Source: UBA1847 sp942492205 (GTDB taxonomy: Bacteria; Pseudomonadota; Gammaproteobacteria; Steroidobacterales; Woeseiaceae). From it: a stretch of DNA of 64,000 bases. The notes under the pieces were generated by a model that did no database searches, was not told where the DNA came from, and worked only from the letters and a program-made list of their open reading frames with translations. The position numbers were made by a program, and so were the translations under genes. Of this stretch, positions 52,571 through 61,819 are shown one piece after another; position 1 is the first letter of the stretch; every line of letters starts with the position of its first letter. Location: positions 744,001-808,000 of the forward strand of contig CALODT010000001.1 in assembly GCA_942492205.1 (NCBI GenBank), in the 5' to 3' direction.

Positions 52571-54568
52571 CTGTTCCGTGGTTCGCACCGCCCGGACATT
52601 CGGTAGTTCATCCGAAAGGCGACGCAGCTTGCCGGTCATGCGCCAGTGAAAGATCGTCTGTGCCGACAGCACGCGCTTTACGTACTTGCGTGTCTCGTTA
52701 AACGGGATGTTCTCTATCCAGATACGCGCGTCGATACTTCCGGATTCAGGCAACCATGCGTCCACCCGGTGTGGTCCGGCGTTATAGGCGGCCGTGGCGA
52801 GTACGGCGTTGCCACCGTATCGTTCTGCCATCTGTCCGAGATAACTGGTGCCGAGTCGAATGTTGCTTTCCGGCTGCGTCAGGGTATGCAGGCCTGAATA
52901 CGGCAGGCGAATCTGTTTCGCCACCTCGCGCCCGGTCGCCGGCATCAGCTGCATCAGTCCTACTGCGCCGGCACGCGAGCGAACGTCGCGCATGAAGAGA
53001 CTCTCACTTCTTGCGATGCCGTAGGCCCAGGTCGACGAGATGCTTGCGGCGGATGATGACTGTTCGAACAGGGGCAAATAGGGCAGTGGATACCGGATTC
53101 CCAGGTCGTCGTACTCACCAAGACTGGCAACGGTAGAGATTGCGCGGGAGTGCCAGCCCCAGCGATCGGCGAGAATCGCCGCCTGCGTTTTCTCCGCGGC
53201 GCTTAGCGATCGCACGACCGTGTCCCATTCGGATCGGCCGCGGCTATCGAGGCCAACGAGGAACAGCTCGCGCGCTCTGACAATGTCCGGGCGAGACGCC
53301 AGCGCAGCGATGGCCGCTTCATTCGCTGTGAGCTCGGCGTGGGCCAACGCGTAGTCTTCGCCAAGTTCGTCGGCGGCCAGAAAACCGTAGTAGCTGCGTT
53401 CACCCGCCAGCGTGGTCAAGGCCGCATCGGCCGCCAATAGCTGCCCGGAACGCTGCAAAGCAACCGCGCGCCAGTACTGCCACTCTTCCGCGTCTCGCTC
53501 CGCAGCCGGCATCGCTGCGATACTGGCCAACAGCTCATCCCAATTCGAGCTGCGCAAGCTGGTGCGCGCTCGCCAGCGCAAGACCTCGTCATCGCTTGCC
53601 GCCGCGGAAAGGGCCAGCAGCAAATCGTACGCGCCCGGCAAATTGTCACGAGCGGTCCAAAGTGCGATGTGGCGCGCAACATGGTCACGTTGCTCGGTGC
53701 TGAATCGAATCCCATTGCTAACTTGCGTCCAGGCCGCGAGCGCGCGCTGGGGATCGCGATAGGTGAGACGCTCCGCCGCATACACCAGTTGCTCCCGCGT
53801 TGTCTCGTCAATGGCAACTCCGACGTGGCTTTGCAGGAAGTCTTCCGGGTTCGCCTGTGCCTGCATCCAGCGCGACGCCTGTTCGACATGCCGTTGGTCT
53901 ATCGCCTTCGCAAGCCAGCGGGCGAGCTGAAACTCGCGGGCGTCGATTGCCAGCGCGAAACGTTTACGGTAGTCGTGCTCGCTGAGCAGATTCTGATCTG
54001 CCAGGTAATCAAAAACGGGGTCGCATTCGCTGACCTGGCTGCGACCAACAAGCCACAGGTCCTTGGCCCTCACCGTGATTCCTGCCGAGCGTCCGGTCTC
54101 GAGCGCTGCCTGTAATGCCAGGCAGTCGAGCCTGGCGATGTCCCGACCCTGGTAGAACTGTTCGTATATCTTGTGAAAGCCCGCGAAATCTCCCTTCTGG
54201 GCCAGGTGCAGGGCGAGGCGATAACGCAGTTCCCGGGCAGGTCGAAGGCTGCCATAGCGCTCCAGATACAGCTGCAATTCGTCGCCTGGCGCCTGATCCA
54301 GCGTAGCGCGCCAGTACGCTGCTTTCAGGTCCGGCCAGAGTACGTATTGCTGGAGCAGCCCGCGTTGTTTCGCCGTGAGCTGCTCGATTGCGCTCCAGTC
54401 ACCGCGCTCCACCGTGTCGAAAACGTCGATAAACAGCCGTCGTTGCTCTTCGATCGACGGCTTTTCGTCGACGCTTGCGACGGCGAGGCTCGGCTTCGCA
54501 ACAAGCAGGGCTGCAAACAGAAAAAGCCAGCCGACATGATGCAAGGTTTGGGCTAAGCGACGTGTCAT
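52556..54568 (-). CDS. slt: Soluble lytic murein transglycosylase (Slt70-like)
   Basis: A 670-residue periplasmic enzyme with a signal peptide (FLFAALLVAKPSLAVA). The long N-terminal alpha-helical U-domain (to about residue 480) is followed by the catalytic goose-lysozyme-like domain: YGIARSESLFMRDVRSRAGA with the catalytic Glu in S-E-S, VGLMQLMPATGREVA, and NIRLGTSYLGQMAERYGGN, then NAGPHRVDAW. Cleaves murein to 1,6-anhydro products during cell-wall remodelling. Length and order fit Slt70. Confidence 0.95.
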   Translation of the reverse strand: MTRRLAQTLHHVGWLFLFAALLVAKPSLAVASVDEKPSIEEQRRLFIDVFDTVERGDWSAIEQLTAKQRGLLQQYVLWPDLKAAYWRATLDQAPGDELQLYLERYGSLRPARELRYRLALHLAQKGDFAGFHKIYEQFYQGRDIARLDCLALQAALETGRSAGITVRAKDLWLVGRSQVSECDPVFDYLADQNLLSEHDYRKRFALAIDAREFQLARWLAKAIDQRHVEQASRWMQAQANPEDFLQSHVGVAIDETTREQLVYAAERLTYRDPQRALAAWTQVSNGIRFSTEQRDHVARHIALWTARDNLPGAYDLLLALSAAASDDEVLRWRARTSLRSSNWDELLASIAAMPAAERDAEEWQYWRAVALQRSGQLLAADAALTTLAGERSYYGFLAADELGEDYALAHAELTANEAAIAALASRPDIVRARELFLVGLDSRGRSEWDTVVRSLSAAEKTQAAILADRWGWHSRAISTVASLGEYDDLGIRYPLPYLPLFEQSSSAASISSTWAYGIARSESLFMRDVRSRAGAVGLMQLMPATGREVAKQIRLPYSGLHTLTQPESNIRLGTSYLGQMAERYGGNAVLATAAYNAGPHRVDAWLPESGSIDARIWIENIPFNETRKYVKRVLSAQTIFHWRMTGKLRRLSDELPNVRAVRTTEQLASR

Positions 54569-54684
54569 CGGTCGGTTGCGAAATCCCGGTTAGAGTTGGC
54601 TTAAGGTATTGCTCCGACCTTACTGATTGTCCGCACAATACGCAACGTCTGCCGGCGCATGCCAGAGAGCTCGAACACGACCAG

Positions 54685-54716
54685 AAAAAAGGGCCCGCAA
54701 CAACGCTTGCGGGCCC
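54685..54716 (-). terminator. Rho-independent terminator of the Do-protease gene
   Basis: Ten-bp stem GGGCCCGCAA / TTGCGGGCCC with a 6-base loop, followed on the minus strand by TTTTTT. It lies about 40 bases after the stop at 54758. Confidence 0.9.
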
Positions 54717-54757
54717 GGTTACACACGTCCGGCGGCGATCTGCCGGGGGCGCCTGAG

Positions 54758-56110
54758 CTAGCGTATCTGCAGCATCAATGAGCGGTCGCCGCGTTGTACG
54801 AGCAAGAACAGGATACGGTTATTGCCGGCAACGGCTGCGAGGTCCTGAAGATTACCGACCCTGGTGCGATTGACCGCCGTAATCACGTCACCAGGACGCA
54901 ATCCCCGCTGCGCGGCGGGACTGCCTTGCTCAACCTCTGTAACTTCGACACCGTCATCACTGGTCGTAGAGGCTGCCGCAAAAACAGCGCCGTCGAGACC
55001 CGGATGTATATCGGCGCCCGTCAGTTGTCGACCTGCGGCCTGCCCGAGTTGAGCGCGAGTCGAAAGCGTCTTCTTGTTGCGCACGTACTTGAGATTGACT
55101 TCGTCGCCGGATCGCAGCAGACCGATCTTGTTTCGCAATTCAGAGGCGTTATCGATCTTCTCCTTGTTCAACTCGACGATGATATCGCCGACCTCCAGCC
55201 CCGCTGCTTCGGCCGCCGATGACGGAACGATGTTCGTGATCAGCGCGCCGCTTTCAACGCTGGTGTCCAGCGCTTCAGCCATTTCGGCATCGATAGTCTG
55301 GATGCCCACGCCCAACAGACCGCGACGAATTTCACCGAAATCCAGAATCTGGTTCATGATCGAGCTGGCTATTTCTGTAGGAACCGCGAATCCAATGCCG
55401 ACATTTCCGCCGGAACGGCTGATGATCGCCGAGTTGATGCCGATAAGCTCGCCCTGCATGTTGACGAGTGCCCCGCCGGAGTTGCCCGGGTTGATCGAGG
55501 CGTCGGTCTGGATGAAGTCTTCGTAACCGTCACGGCTGATGCCGGTTCGGCCGAGGGCGCTGATGATGCCCGACGTTACCGTGTGGCCAAGCCCGAACGG
55601 GTTGCCGATGGCGATCACGAAATCGCCGACGCGGGCGGTGTCTGAATTACCGATTGGCATGTCGGTGAGGCCGTCGGCTTCGACCTTGATGACGGCAATG
55701 TCGGTAGCCGGGTCGGAGCCGACGATTTCGGCATCGAGGACCTTGCCGTCTATCAGCGAGATCTGGATCTTGTCGGCGTCGCCAACGACGTGATGGTTTG
55801 TCAGGATATAGCCGTTTTCCGCATCGACGATGACGCCTGAACCGGCGCTTGCGACCTCGCGTGGCATGCTCGGGCCATCAGGGATGCCGAAGAAGCGACG
55901 AAACGCGTCGTCGCCAAACGGGCTGTAGCGATTGCCGGTCTGGGTCTGACTGACACGTATATTCACAACGGCCGGTGAAGCCGCCTCGACCAGTGGTGCC
56001 AGGCTGACTACGGGTCGCCCGCCAACGCTGTCGGGGAGCGCGGCTGAAGCCGTCGCAATGGCTAGTGCGGCGAACAGGGCGCCGGACCAGATCCTTCTAT
56101 ATGTCCTCAT
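54758..56110 (-). CDS. Do-family periplasmic serine endopeptidase (DegP/DegQ/MucD-like)
   Basis: A 450-residue HtrA-type protease with signal peptide (FAALAIATASAALP). Catalytic triad: His in LTNHHVVGD, Asp in ATDIAVIKV, Ser in NPGNSGGALVN. Two PDZ domains: about residues 250-345 and 355-445 (GLEVGDIIVELNKEKI; GLRPGDVITAVNRTRV). The ATG at 56110 is preferred to an upstream TTG, with GAGG 8 bases upstream. A quality-control protease/chaperone of the envelope; size is closest to DegQ/MucD. It stands alone between two terminators. Confidence 0.93.
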   Translation of the reverse strand: MRTYRRIWSGALFAALAIATASAALPDSVGGRPVVSLAPLVEAASPAVVNIRVSQTQTGNRYSPFGDDAFRRFFGIPDGPSMPREVASAGSGVIVDAENGYILTNHHVVGDADKIQISLIDGKVLDAEIVGSDPATDIAVIKVEADGLTDMPIGNSDTARVGDFVIAIGNPFGLGHTVTSGIISALGRTGISRDGYEDFIQTDASINPGNSGGALVNMQGELIGINSAIISRSGGNVGIGFAVPTEIASSIMNQILDFGEIRRGLLGVGIQTIDAEMAEALDTSVESGALITNIVPSSAAEAAGLEVGDIIVELNKEKIDNASELRNKIGLLRSGDEVNLKYVRNKKTLSTRAQLGQAAGRQLTGADIHPGLDGAVFAAASTTSDDGVEVTEVEQGSPAAQRGLRPGDVITAVNRTRVGNLQDLAAVAGNNRILFLLVQRGDRSLMLQIR

Positions 56111-56307
56111 CTCAAGTAGCCTCAATGGATGCTCCAGTAAATAGTCAGGTTAGAGGGTTGCCACTGAATCGTCCGTGAACAGCGCTCGTCACTTGCGTTC
56201 AATGGTTCGATTATAGGCCTTTAGCGATCGACACGGAGGCCGCCGCATAAGTTCCTGCCAACGCGAATTGACGGTGGCCGTCAGCCGGCCGCAATAAAGA
56301 CAGATGC

Positions 56308-56334
56308 CCGGGCGCGGATTTGCGTCGCGCCCGG
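56308..56334 (-). terminator. Hairpin after hsp20
   Basis: CCGGGCGCG / CGCGCCCGG 9-bp stem with a 9-base loop, 20 bases after the hsp20 stop on the minus strand; only a weak T-rich stretch follows (TCTTTATT). Confidence 0.55.
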
Positions 56335-56353
56335 ACGTCTGAATTCCCTGCTG

Positions 56354-56794
56354 TCAGGCGGCTTCGACAGTGATTCGCCGCGCCTGCACTTCAGGCAGCT
56401 TCGGAATGGAAACCTCCAGAATCCCGTTGCTGCACTTCGCCGTTATAGCTTCGGCATCGGTACTCTCCGGCAGCGTGAAGTGCCGGAAGAAGCGGCCGGC
56501 AACGCGCTCCAGTCGTTGCGCGTTCACCTCTTCAGAGCGCTCCTCAGCGCGGCGCTCGCCGGCGACGTTGAGGATGCCGTTTTCCATGGACACCGTGATG
56601 TCTTCCGGATTTACGCCAGGTACGTCCGCGCGCAGCAGGTAGCGGTTCTTCTCTTCAAAAATATCGACCGCCGGCACCCAGTCGGCGACTGAGTCATGGT
56701 CGGTTGAGACGGCCCGGCGAGGATCCGCCAAACGGTCCAGGTCGCGGCGCAGCAGGTCAACAAAGGTCCACGGTTCAAATCGAGCAATATTCAT
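56354..56794 (-). CDS. Small heat-shock protein, Hsp20/alpha-crystallin family
   Basis: A 146-residue small chaperone: alpha-crystallin domain from about residue 45 to 135 (YLLRADVPGVNPEDITVSME, FRHFTLPESTDAEAITAKCS, NGILEVSIPK) and a short C-terminal extension ARRITVEAA with an I-x-V-like anchor. The strong ribosome site GGAGGAG lies 8 bases before ATG. A sigma-32-like promoter is visible upstream at 56871-56897. Confidence 0.93.
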   Translation of the reverse strand: MNIARFEPWTFVDLLRRDLDRLADPRRAVSTDHDSVADWVPAVDIFEEKNRYLLRADVPGVNPEDITVSMENGILNVAGERRAEERSEEVNAQRLERVAGRFFRHFTLPESTDAEAITAKCSNGILEVSIPKLPEVQARRITVEAA

Positions 56795-56870
56795 AGGGTT
56801 TTCTCCTCCAATAATTCGATGTCAGGTCTACGGGCCCTCCGTCGGGCCGGGAACTCTCCTTGAACGCTTT

Positions 56871-56897
56871 AGTAAGGGCGCGGAGTTGCTTTTCAAG
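56871..56897 (-). promoter_or_regulatory. Sigma-32-like heat-shock promoter of hsp20
   Basis: On the minus strand CTTGAAA (56897-56891), 12 bases, then CCCTTACT (56878-56871). The heat-shock consensus is CTTGAAA-N11-16-CCCCATnT, so the -35 is perfect and the -10 partial. Confidence 0.6.
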
Positions 56898-57102
56898 AGC
56901 TTGGATGGGGGCAAAAATGACCATAAACGCCGCTGTTTTCGGCGGCCGCGAACCGTCACGCACGGCCACTACATCTAGTGGAAATAGAATTTCATCAAAC
57001 TGTCGTTTTTTTTCGTCTATTTTTAAAGCACTTACTCCTGAAAACCTTATAACCCATTGATTTTGAGTGTTAAAGGGCCCGCTGAAATTTTATGGTAAAT
57101 GC

Positions 57103-57131
57103 TTGACAGATGCCCGCTGCGGGCATAATCT
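57103..57131 (+). promoter_or_regulatory. Sigma-70 promoter of the nrdJ operon
   Basis: Perfect TTGACA at 57103-57108 with TAATCT at 57126-57131 (17-base spacing; CATAAT at 57124-57129 gives 15). Leader to the ATG at 57308 is about 170 bases and contains the hairpin ACGAGAG/CTCTCGT (57168-57199) with an inner GCCG-GTAA-CGGC. Confidence 0.65.
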
Positions 57132-57144
57132 AGTCAGCACTCGG

Positions 57145-57160
57145 GCACAACATCTTGTGT
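57145..57160 (-). promoter_or_regulatory. NrdR box
   Basis: On the minus strand ACACAAGATGTTGTGC matches the remembered NrdR consensus ACACwATATATwGTGT at 13 of 16 positions, including both ACAC...GTG arms. It sits right after the -10 box of the ribonucleotide reductase operon, where NrdR represses such genes. A correctly phased second box was not found. Confidence 0.6.
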
Positions 57161-57307
57161 CTAACTAACGAGAGAAAAGAGGCCGGTAACGGCTCTCGTC
57201 GCGCGTTTTCTGGCAGCCGGCGAGCGGGACTCTTTTCGCTTTGATAAAGCTGGGCAAAACAAGGTTTTGGGGTCTCCTTAAGGGAGTACAGGGGAGTAAA
57301 AGGACAA

Positions 57308-59464
57308 ATGAAGTCTGCGGTACATCTGGAAACGCAGTCGGTTACCGACATCGAATTTCAACCAGCTTCGCTGGACATCTGGGACGCAAAATATCGACTT
57401 TCGGCCAAAGACGGTTCGAAAATTGACGCATCAATCGACGCTACCTATGAACGCGTTGCGCGCGCATTGTCGAACGTCGAGACGGAGTCAAAGCGCGAGC
57501 ACTATTTCAAGGAATTTGTCTGGGCATTGCGCAGCGGCGCTATCCCGGCGGGCAGGATCGTCTCGAATGCCGGCGCGCAGGAGCACAAACCTGCGACATC
57601 GACCATCAACTGCACCGTGTCGGGCACGGTTGGTGATTCGATGGACAACATCCTCAATAAGGTCCACGAAGCAGGCCTGACGCTGAAGGCGGGCTGCGGC
57701 ATCGGCTACGAGTTCTCGACCCTGCGGCCGAAAGGGGCGTACGTGACGGGTGCCGGAGCGTACACGTCCGGCCCGATGTCCTTCATGGATATCTACGACA
57801 AGATGTGCTTCACGGTGTCGTCGGCAGGCGGTCGCCGCGGCGCGCAAATGGGCACGTTCGACGTGGGCCATCCGGATGTTGTGGAATTCATTCGCGCCAA
57901 ACGCGAGGACGGCCGTTTGCGCCAGTTCAACCTGTCCCTGCTGATCACCGATGAGTTCATGCAGGCGGTGATCAACCAGAGCGACTGGAAACTGGCCTTT
58001 CCGGTAACGCCGAAGGAAGTTGACGACGACGAACTCGATCTGACGGATAAGAGCCAGTTCGTCTGGCGCGACTGGCCTGAAGCGGGCAGCTACGTTACGA
58101 ATACCGAAGGCCTGGTTGCCTGCAAGATCTACAAGACGATGCCAGCACGGCGCGTCTGGGAACTCATCATGGCCTCGACGTACGACTTTGCCGAGCCCGG
58201 GTTTGTGTTGATCGACAAGGTCAACGAGATGAACAACAACTGGTTCTGCGAGAATATTCGCGCTACCAATCCCTGCGGCGAGCAGCCGTTGCCACCCTAC
58301 GGCTCGTGCCTGTTGGGCTCAGTTAACCTGACTCGCTTTGTGCTGAAGCCGTTCACCGAAGAAGCACGCTTCGACTGGGAGAATTTCCGCAAGGTCGTCA
58401 AGACGTTCACGCGCATGCTGGATAACGTTGTCGAGATCAATGGCCTGCCGTTGCCGCAGCAGCGCAACGAAATCCAGAGAAAACGTCGCCACGGCATGGG
58501 TTTCCTGGGTCTCGGCTCAACGATCACGATGATGCGGATGAAGTATGGTGACAAGGAAGCCGTGAAGTTCACCGAAGAGGTGTCGCGACAGCTGGCGCTG
58601 GCAGGCTGGGAAGAGGCCCTGGAGCTTGCCAGGGAGAAGGGTCCTGCGCCGATCATGAGCGAGACCTTCGAAGTCACCGAGGAAATGCTGCGGCGGCGCC
58701 CGGAAATGCGCAAGGATGGTTACCAGGCAGGCGACAAGGTGCCTGGCCGAATTCTGCACGCTCGATACAGTCGCTACATGCAACGCGTTGCCGCGGAAGC
58801 ACCGGAACTGGTGGAGCAGCTCGCCGAAACGGGGGCGCGCTTTACGCACCACAGCTCCATTGCGCCGACGGGAACGATTTCGCTGTCGCTTGCCAACAAT
58901 GCGAGCAACGGTATCGAGCCGAGTTTCGCCCATCATTACTTCAGGAACGTAATTCGCCAGGGCAAGAAGACGAAAGAAAAGGTCGACGTTTTTTCCTTTG
59001 AACTACTGGCGTATCGGGGCCTGGTGAATGAAGATGCGATGCCGGCTGGTGCGGGCGGCGAGACGACCGTGAATACCTTGCCCGATTTCTTCATAACGGC
59101 AGACGAGGTGTCACCCAAGCAGCATGTCGACATTCAGGCGGCTGCGCAGAAATGGATTGACTCGTCAATATCGAAGACAGCGAACGTGCCGACGGATTAT
59201 CCCTACGAAGACTTCAAGGATATTTACCTGTATGCGTACGAGCAGGGGCTGAAAGGCTGCACGACGTTCCGATTCAACCCGGAAGCGTTCCAGGGCGTCC
59301 TGGTAAAAGAGAAAGACCTGAAAAACACGAACTATACCTTCACGCTGGAGGATGGCTCGACCGTTGAACTGAAGGGTGACGAAGAGATTGAATACGACGG
59401 TGAGACGCACACAGCCGCCAATCTGTTTGACGCGCTCAAAGAAGGCTATTACGGAAAATTCTAG
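57308..59464 (+). CDS. nrdJa: Adenosylcobalamin-dependent (class II) ribonucleotide reductase, catalytic chain
   Basis: A 718-residue class II reductase: INCTVSGTVGDSMDNIL has the first redox Cys, the catalytic block is TNPCGEQPLPPYGSCLLGSV with Asn-x-Cys-x-Glu, and TGTISLSLANNASNGIEPSF is the substrate-phosphate loop. It makes deoxyribonucleotides with B12 instead of a di-iron or glycyl radical, with or without oxygen. The C-terminal redox tail is missing here because it is coded by the next gene, as in Pseudomonas NrdJa/NrdJb. The ATG at 57308 has AAAAGGA 4 bases upstream. Confidence 0.95.
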   Translation: MKSAVHLETQSVTDIEFQPASLDIWDAKYRLSAKDGSKIDASIDATYERVARALSNVETESKREHYFKEFVWALRSGAIPAGRIVSNAGAQEHKPATSTINCTVSGTVGDSMDNILNKVHEAGLTLKAGCGIGYEFSTLRPKGAYVTGAGAYTSGPMSFMDIYDKMCFTVSSAGGRRGAQMGTFDVGHPDVVEFIRAKREDGRLRQFNLSLLITDEFMQAVINQSDWKLAFPVTPKEVDDDELDLTDKSQFVWRDWPEAGSYVTNTEGLVACKIYKTMPARRVWELIMASTYDFAEPGFVLIDKVNEMNNNWFCENIRATNPCGEQPLPPYGSCLLGSVNLTRFVLKPFTEEARFDWENFRKVVKTFTRMLDNVVEINGLPLPQQRNEIQRKRRHGMGFLGLGSTITMMRMKYGDKEAVKFTEEVSRQLALAGWEEALELAREKGPAPIMSETFEVTEEMLRRRPEMRKDGYQAGDKVPGRILHARYSRYMQRVAAEAPELVEQLAETGARFTHHSSIAPTGTISLSLANNASNGIEPSFAHHYFRNVIRQGKKTKEKVDVFSFELLAYRGLVNEDAMPAGAGGETTVNTLPDFFITADEVSPKQHVDIQAAAQKWIDSSISKTANVPTDYPYEDFKDIYLYAYEQGLKGCTTFRFNPEAFQGVLVKEKDLKNTNYTFTLEDGSTVELKGDEEIEYDGETHTAANLFDALKEGYYGKF

Positions 59465-60172
59465 ATGATCAAGATCGACAAGAAGATTGTGGGCTACGCG
59501 GTCAACCAGCCGCAGGCAGAACAGGAAGCCACGAAGCGCGAGTTCAAGCGTGAGGGCGGCGGTGACAATCGTGCGGAAGTCATTCGCATGCACGAACGGC
59601 TCGAGCGACCGGAGATGCTGGTCGGGTCGACGTACAAGGTGAAGACGCCGGTGTCGGACCACGCGATGTACGTGACGATCAACGACATTATTCTCAATGA
59701 GGGTACGGAGCACGAAAAGCGCCGGCCGTTCGAGATCTTCATCAATTCCAAGAACCTGGATCATTACCAGTGGATCGTGGCGCTGACGCGCATTATCTCG
59801 GCGGTATTCCGCAAAGGTGGCGACGTCACGTTCCTCGTCGAAGAACTGAAGGCAGTATTCGATCCGCGCGGTGGCTACTGGCAGACAGGCGGCCGATTCA
59901 TGCCGTCGATCATCGCCGAGCTGGGCCATATCGTCGAAAAACACCTGATCCTGATCGGCCTGATGGCGGCGCCGGAGCTCGACGAAGGCCAGAAGAAGCT
60001 GATAGCGCAGAAGCGCGCCGAGTTCGAGGAATCAAAGAAGCAGCAGGATGCCTTTTCGGCAGAAAACTATCCGGACGGTGCCCAGCTTTGCGCCAAGTGC
60101 AATACGGTTGCGTTGATCATGATGGATGGGTGTATGACCTGTCTCTCCTGCGGCGACTCCAAATGCGGCTGA
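59465..60172 (+). CDS. nrdJb: Class II ribonucleotide reductase accessory/C-terminal chain
   Basis: A 235-residue NrdJb: its central part (YVTINDIILNEGTEHEKRRP, FEIFINSKNLDHYQWIVAL) is the TSCPD-type domain found at the C-terminus of single-chain NrdJ, and the end QLCAKCNTVALIMMDGCMTC then LSCGDSKCG carries a zinc-type CxxC pair with the terminal redox cysteines. The ATG starts directly at the base after the nrdJa stop (TAGATG), so the two are translated together. Completes the reductase. Confidence 0.93.
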   Translation: MIKIDKKIVGYAVNQPQAEQEATKREFKREGGGDNRAEVIRMHERLERPEMLVGSTYKVKTPVSDHAMYVTINDIILNEGTEHEKRRPFEIFINSKNLDHYQWIVALTRIISAVFRKGGDVTFLVEELKAVFDPRGGYWQTGGRFMPSIIAELGHIVEKHLILIGLMAAPELDEGQKKLIAQKRAEFEESKKQQDAFSAENYPDGAQLCAKCNTVALIMMDGCMTCLSCGDSKCG

Positions 60173-60380
60173 GCGTGCCCCAGCCGGCGCACTGCTTCTT
60201 CTGTTAAGGCTCGAAATCTGCTCACGTACCAATGCGTACGCTGCGCAATGTCGAGCCTCGCTTTCCTCGCATCGCATCCGCCCGGAACACGCGCAGCACA
60301 CGGTGCGCCGTAAAGGGCGCGGCCTCGCTGGCAGCGACTTCTGGCATGATCCGGTTCGTCCGATCTGCTAGATTGCAGCC

Positions 60381-61805
60381 ATGACCATACGTATCCCCGA
60401 TTTCTCCAAGACGCACGTCGTGGTGGCCGGCGACGTCATGCTTGATCGCTACCTGTTTGGTTCTACCGGCCGAATCTCGCCGGAAGCGCCGGTGCCCGTC
60501 GTGCACGTCAATCAGACCGATGATCGTCCAGGCGGTGCCGCCAACGTTGCCGTAAACCTCGCGAGCCTGGGTGCGACGACTCGCCTGCTGGGCCTGGTGG
60601 GCGAAGATGCGGCGGCCGAGTCGCTGCAGTCGATACTCTCCGGCCTCGGGATCGACTGCGAGTTCACGCGGACCAAGGATCGTCCAACCATAACCAAGAC
60701 GCGCGTGCAGAGCCGCGGTCAGCAGCTTATTCGCCTCGACGAGGAAAACGTCGCGCCAATGGCAGGCGATGGGTTGGTGAACTCACTCAGGGAGTCGATC
60801 GACGGCGCTGGCGCTGTCGTGCTGTCGGACTACGGCAAAGGCGCGCTCAGCGACGTAGAAAAATTGATTGCCGTATGTCGAGACTCCGCAGTTCCAGTAC
60901 TCGTCGATCCCAAGGGCGACGACTTCACCAAGTACCGTGGAGCATCGCTGATTACACCGAACCAGTCCGAGTTCGAGGCGGTTGCCGGTGTCTGCGCGAG
61001 CGATGATGAGCTGGTACGGCGTGCGCGCCAGATGATCGACGAGCTTGAGCTTTCGGCACTGCTCATTACCCGTAGCGAGAAAGGCATGCTGCTGCTGGAA
61101 AGCGGGGGAGAGCCCCTGTTTCTCTCCACGCAGGCGCGAGAGGTCTATGACGTTACCGGTGCCGGCGACACCGTTATCGCGACGCTTGCCGGAGCGCTTG
61201 CCAGCGGTCAGGATCTCGCAGCCGCAGCGGCACTGGCGAATCTGGCGGCCGGGCTTGTGGTTCGCAAGATCGGTGTTGCCAGCGTCACGCCGGGCGAGCT
61301 GCGCGTATCTTTGCATCAGCGGGGGCAGGGCGGACGTGGACTCGTGGATATCGACGAATTGCATACCATGGTCGAGGAGTCACGCGCGCGCCAGGAGCGC
61401 ATCATCATGACAAACGGCTGCTTCGACGTGCTGCACGCAGGCCATGTTGCTTACCTGGAGGAGGCCAAGAGTCTGGGCGACCGTCTGATCGTTGCCGTGA
61501 ACGATGACGACTCGGTGCGTCGACTCAAGGGCGAAGCCCGTCCCATTAACGCGCTCGAGGATCGCTTGCTGGTGCTCGCCGGGCTGGCCGCTGTCGACTG
61601 GGTCGTGCCGTTCTCCGAGGATACGCCGGCTAGCGTGATCGAACGAATTCTGCCCGACGTTCTTGTCAAAGGCGGCGACTACAGTCCGCATGAAATCGTT
61701 GGCGCGAAGGTTGTGCTGAAGAGCGGTGGCGAGGTGCGCGTACTGCCATTTCGTGATGGTCATTCTTCCAGCCGAATTATCGACAGGCTGCGGGAACAGA
61801 GCTGA
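60381..61805 (+). CDS. hldE: Bifunctional heptose-7-phosphate kinase / heptose-1-phosphate adenylyltransferase
   Basis: HldE makes ADP-heptose for the lipopolysaccharide core. The 474 residues are two domains: a ribokinase-like kinase (VVAGDVMLDRYLFGSTGRIS, PGGAANVAVNLASLGA, VTGAGDTVIATLAGALASG) to about 320, and a nucleotidyltransferase from about 340 (IIMTNGCFDVLHAGHVAYLE with the HxGH motif). Fused arrangement as in E. coli. The 208-base gap upstream has no recognisable element; waaA follows 14 bases downstream. Confidence 0.96.
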   Translation: MTIRIPDFSKTHVVVAGDVMLDRYLFGSTGRISPEAPVPVVHVNQTDDRPGGAANVAVNLASLGATTRLLGLVGEDAAAESLQSILSGLGIDCEFTRTKDRPTITKTRVQSRGQQLIRLDEENVAPMAGDGLVNSLRESIDGAGAVVLSDYGKGALSDVEKLIAVCRDSAVPVLVDPKGDDFTKYRGASLITPNQSEFEAVAGVCASDDELVRRARQMIDELELSALLITRSEKGMLLLESGGEPLFLSTQAREVYDVTGAGDTVIATLAGALASGQDLAAAAALANLAAGLVVRKIGVASVTPGELRVSLHQRGQGGRGLVDIDELHTMVEESRARQERIIMTNGCFDVLHAGHVAYLEEAKSLGDRLIVAVNDDDSVRRLKGEARPINALEDRLLVLAGLAAVDWVVPFSEDTPASVIERILPDVLVKGGDYSPHEIVGAKVVLKSGGEVRVLPFRDGHSSSRIIDRLREQS

Positions 61806-61819
61806 AGAGCTGAAGCTTC

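Noticed and set aside
57121..57136. Second NrdR box upstream of the one at 57145.
   Set aside because: Only 8 of 16 positions match and the 24-base offset is not the usual phase.
57168..57199. Cobalamin riboswitch in the nrdJ leader.
   Set aside because: No B12-box or the required multi-stem core; just one simple hairpin.
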